Below, piece after piece: positions 61,204 to 64,000 of a DNA stretch of 64,000 bases (within the stretch, counting starts at the first letter, position 1; the number at the start of each line of letters is the position of its first letter). Origin of the DNA: Larimichthys crocea (Eukaryota > Chordata > Actinopteri > Sciaenidae). Both the position numbers and the translations under genes were made by a program. The stretch is taken from the NCBI RefSeq assembly GCF_000972845.2, contig NC_040033.1, forward strand, positions 2,408,344 to 2,472,343, written 5' to 3'. The notes beneath the pieces were generated by a model that saw only the letters and a list, made by a program, of their open reading frames with translations, did not search any database and had not been told where the DNA came from.

Positions 61204-62425
61204 CTCAGCTGCCTGGTCCCCCCCCCTCTCCGGGGAGGGATGGAGGAGGAGGAGGGAGGAGGAGGGGAGGAGGAGGAGAGGGTGTGCACCTCCACCACCA
61301 CCACCACCACCACCACCACCAGTCCCCCGGTTTAAGGTGTATTTAAAGTTAAAAAGTCACAAAGGTGCAAGCAGGTGCAGCAGGTGCAGCCCCGCCTTCA
61401 GGTGCAGTAGGTGCAGGTGTTAACCTCACATATACAGCAGCCTGCGCCGGGAGCAGTCCAGGTTACTCATCCCACAACAACAACAACAACAAAAACAAGA
61501 AAAATCACATCCACTCCTCCATCCTCAAGTCTTGCAGATTATTAAGAAGCAGGGCCGAGCATGCACATGTATAAATGAATATATATGAATATATATATAA
61601 AAAAAAGCTTCATCCGAGTGTGTTTCCATACAATCCGTGAGTTGTGGTTGAACAAAGCATCGTCTGCTGCTGCTTAGCTCCGGAACTCAAACAGCGGCTT
61701 TCGTGACAAAGTGCCCCGCTCTGCGACGCTGCTCTCCCGGCCACGATACATCCACAGTCCGCACGCATGCTCGCCTCTGGTTCTCACGTCCATGCCAGAG
61801 CCGTTATCACACAATGCATTTATTATTATTATTGTTCTTATTGTTGTTATATTAAACCACACAGACACACACAGAGGCTCGTTATGGTTGTGTTATTGTT
61901 CGCCGGAGATTCAAGGCGGCTCGACAACAAAACAGGCCGCCCCGTCTTGAGAAGCTCCTTCCTCGGGGAGAAACGCCGACAGCTGCACGTCGACGAGAAG
62001 CCGGATAGGTGATGGCGAGGCTGGGTGTATTACAGCAAAAATTATGTCCAAGCTCCGACGCTTGTGTCGGCGCGGAGAGAAACAAACCACCGGGGGAGCA
62101 CCGGGCTCTCGTGACAGTGCTAACCCGCCTTAGCTGCACCGGGAAGCCGGCTACAAAAGCAAGGCCGCTCCGCCTCTTCTCGGGATTAGCGGGGCTCTGC
62201 CGTTCGCGCCGCTCGCCTCGGTGCCGGTGTAAGCAGCGAGAAGCGAGGGTTTAGGTGCTAATGCGTCCGCCTGCAGCTTTCGGTAGACCCTCAGAGTGCC
62301 AGCAGCGGACCGAAAGTGAATTAAATCCCTATTTGCTATCGTTAGCCGCGGAGTATCCCTCATACCTCCCGTCGTTTTTTCACACACAAACAAGGGGGCG
62401 CTGTCGCTCCGAAATATCGCGGGAA
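61050..62425 (-). promoter_or_regulatory. CpG-island promoter and 5'UTR of msl2
   Basis: CpG-dense sequence surrounds coding exon 1 and continues 1.2 kb upstream, ending abruptly near 62.4 kb. It includes (CCA)n at 61290-61320 and (GGA)n nearby, which are transcribed as 5'UTR if the transcript starts upstream. No TATA box is seen. A divergent transcript is possible, but no coding exon supports one. Confidence 0.6.
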
Positions 62426-63388
62426 CTCACGCACGCAGCGCGGGTAATTTAAAAAAACACAATGGAAGGTCCATCCGTGGTGGAAGCATGGTGGATTGGA
62501 TCCATAGGGAATGTTTTGACACAAATAAAGTCTGAGAGACAAACAAATACATGTAAATCAGCTGGAAAAAAAAAAGAAAAATACATTTTTAGAGCCAGTA
62601 TCAGGTTTACTTTACACAAGTGGCAGTATAAAGTGAGGGTCATCAACCTTTTTCAGCCACAAAGACCCTCCTTGGACAAGAGACAAACAGAACAGGGACC
62701 TCCCACATGTAATTACAATTTTAAAATGTGTCACATAATCCTGGCCTAAAATCAAATCAGATCAAATTTTATTTGTATAGCCCAAAGTCACAAAGTTTAC
62801 AATCTGTACTGGGAGTGACACCCTCTGTCCTTAGACACTCGGTTCGAGTGAGGAAAAACTTGCCCACAAAAAACCTTTAACAGTGAAAAAAGGTGGAAGA
62901 AACCCCAGGAAGATCCACAGAGGAGGGACTATCTTTTATATTTATTTTATTCAACTTTTATTTCACCTTATTAACCTATTTACTATATACTGGGTTTTTA
63001 GCCTATATGTGTTTATGATTGATAAAAAAAAAAAGTTAATGCATAAATATTATTGTTATTAAATGCCAAGAGCTGTCCAACTACAGTGCAAATGGCTTCA
63101 CTGTTTGTAGTTTCTCTAATTATCTGCAGCCTCACATTTACCATTATTTTGGTGAAAATTGTCAATTATTATGACAAAAATTGGCAGACCCCCTGCAGTA
63201 TCTCTGAGGACCCCCTAGGGGTCATGGATTCCTGGTTGAAGACCCCTGTTATAAAGAATGGACAGCTTATGCATGACGCTAATCTAGGCTTCTTCTTCTT
63301 AAAACTCTGGTTTAGGTGATAATGCGTCCCCCTGCAGCTTTCGGTAGACCCTCAGAGTGCCAGCAGTGGACCGAAAGTGAATTAAATC
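62248..63388 (+). repeat. 80-bp direct duplication, 1061 bases apart
   Basis: Positions 62248-62327 and 63309-63388 match almost base for base, from GGTTTAGGTG through CTGCAGCTTTCGGTAGACCC to CCGAAAGTGAATTAAAT. The few substitutions are mostly CpG or C-to-T type. The copies flank about 980 bases of repeat-derived sequence. Confidence 0.9.
62636..63255 (-). mobile_element. Composite of repeats with a reversed LINE-2 3' tail
   Basis: 62751-62920 is the reverse complement of the LINE-2 tail seen at 5340-5470 (ATTTGTATAGCCCAAAGTCA, then GGGAGTGACACCCTCTGTC). It lies inside a longer segment that starts GGGTCATCAACCTTTTTCAG and ends CTGGTTGAAGACCCCTG, resembling the short repeat at 35056. It probably represents one element inserted in another. 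Confidence 0.65.
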
Positions 63389-64000
63389 TCCAGACTGATG
63401 TATAATATATAATAACACCTGTATGGGTAAAGCCATTCTCTTTGGCTAATTCTGGACATGTAGTATTTGTGGTGTTATCTTGAGGTTTAAAGTCAATCCA
63501 CCAGGATGAGTTGGGCAGAATATGAGACTGACTCAGGCACTTCTGATGAACTTTGAGAGTGTCTCTAATTCTTCTTGGCTAAGTGCCAATAAATAATACA
63601 GCATAAGACATCAGAGGCTCCTAAACACTTTCTTCCTTCCTGACCTCACCATTGACCATTGACCTTCAGCAATTTCTCCACAACAGAAACCAAAACTGTT
63701 ACACAATAAATTTCCATTTACAAATACTATTGCTCACTCACTCATGAATGCAATGCATGACACATCTCTCAGTCACTGTTTTCACTGAATTTTTTAAATA
63801 TCAAGTTGCACCATACAGTAGAGTTCCTCATTTTTATGATGTGTACGTGTTAAATCTTTCAACTCATTTATTAACCTCATATTTTTGTTGTTCATTATAT
63901 ATTATTGTGTCTTTGATGTATCTCTGTGTTTGTTAAGTCAAATGTATACACATTATACAGTAATATATATCTTATCTTTCTTTAAAGGCTTTTTTCTTAT
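63389..64000. other. Intergenic to window end, nothing recognised
   Basis: A+T-rich sequence with short open frames only. Confidence 0.5.

Noticed and set aside
62009..62254. Possible first exon of a gene divergent from msl2
   Set aside because: It is open only because the CpG island is stop-poor; no conserved peptide and no clear donor.

Overview
The window is nuclear DNA of a ray-finned fish, most likely a percomorph. Four things point there: spliced genes with teleost orthologues, a fish-type FISNA-NACHT NOD-like receptor, fish LINE-2, tRNA-SINE and MITE families, and many long (CA)n tracts. There is no operon, CRISPR array or phage. The sequence is a draft assembly: it has one run of 30 N (20966-20995), and several stretches carry dense single-base indels.

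Layout. (1) About 690-11480, + strand: an NLRC3-like receptor gene. It has short duplicated N-terminal exons, one large FISNA-NACHT exon (5767-7621) and four leucine-rich-repeat exons. A decayed LINE-2 with a nested insertion sits in intron 4. (2) About 8985-20965: a multi-kilobase inverted repeat. The LRR and 3' part of the receptor gene (left arm, to about 13600) reappears in reverse at about 16160-20965, around a 2.5 kb spacer that holds a degenerate ACATAGACATAT satellite. (3) 20996-24436, - strand: the 5' part of a secreted Pro/Gln-rich protein, probably an egg-envelope (zona pellucida) protein. It has a signal peptide and a 45-bp (15-residue) tandem repeat of about 60 copies that runs into the gap. 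(4) 25874-30432, +: nceh1, complete in five exons. (5) 30433-45780: no gene recognised; MITEs, SINEs, LINE tails, microsatellites and a perfect hairpin. (6) 45784-52064, +: tnfsf10 (TRAIL), six exons. (7) 56468-61203, -: msl2, three exons, convergent with tnfsf10, with a CpG-island 5' end reaching about 62.4 kb. (8) 62.4-64 kb: repeats, including an 80-bp duplicate of the msl2 CpG island.

Roles. The receptor (cytosolic sensing) and tnfsf10 (death-receptor ligand) belong to immunity, nceh1 to lipid ester hydrolysis and msl2 to chromatin and ubiquitin signalling. They are neighbours, not a pathway. The nceh1-tnfsf10 adjacency and relative orientation match the mammalian arrangement, as I know it, so the right half looks like ordinary conserved synteny. 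The left 24 kb is where assembly artefact or real structural novelty is concentrated. I found no convincing new molecular system. The points most worth checking are the inverted repeat, the truncated repeat-protein gene at the gap, and the duplicated receptor exons.
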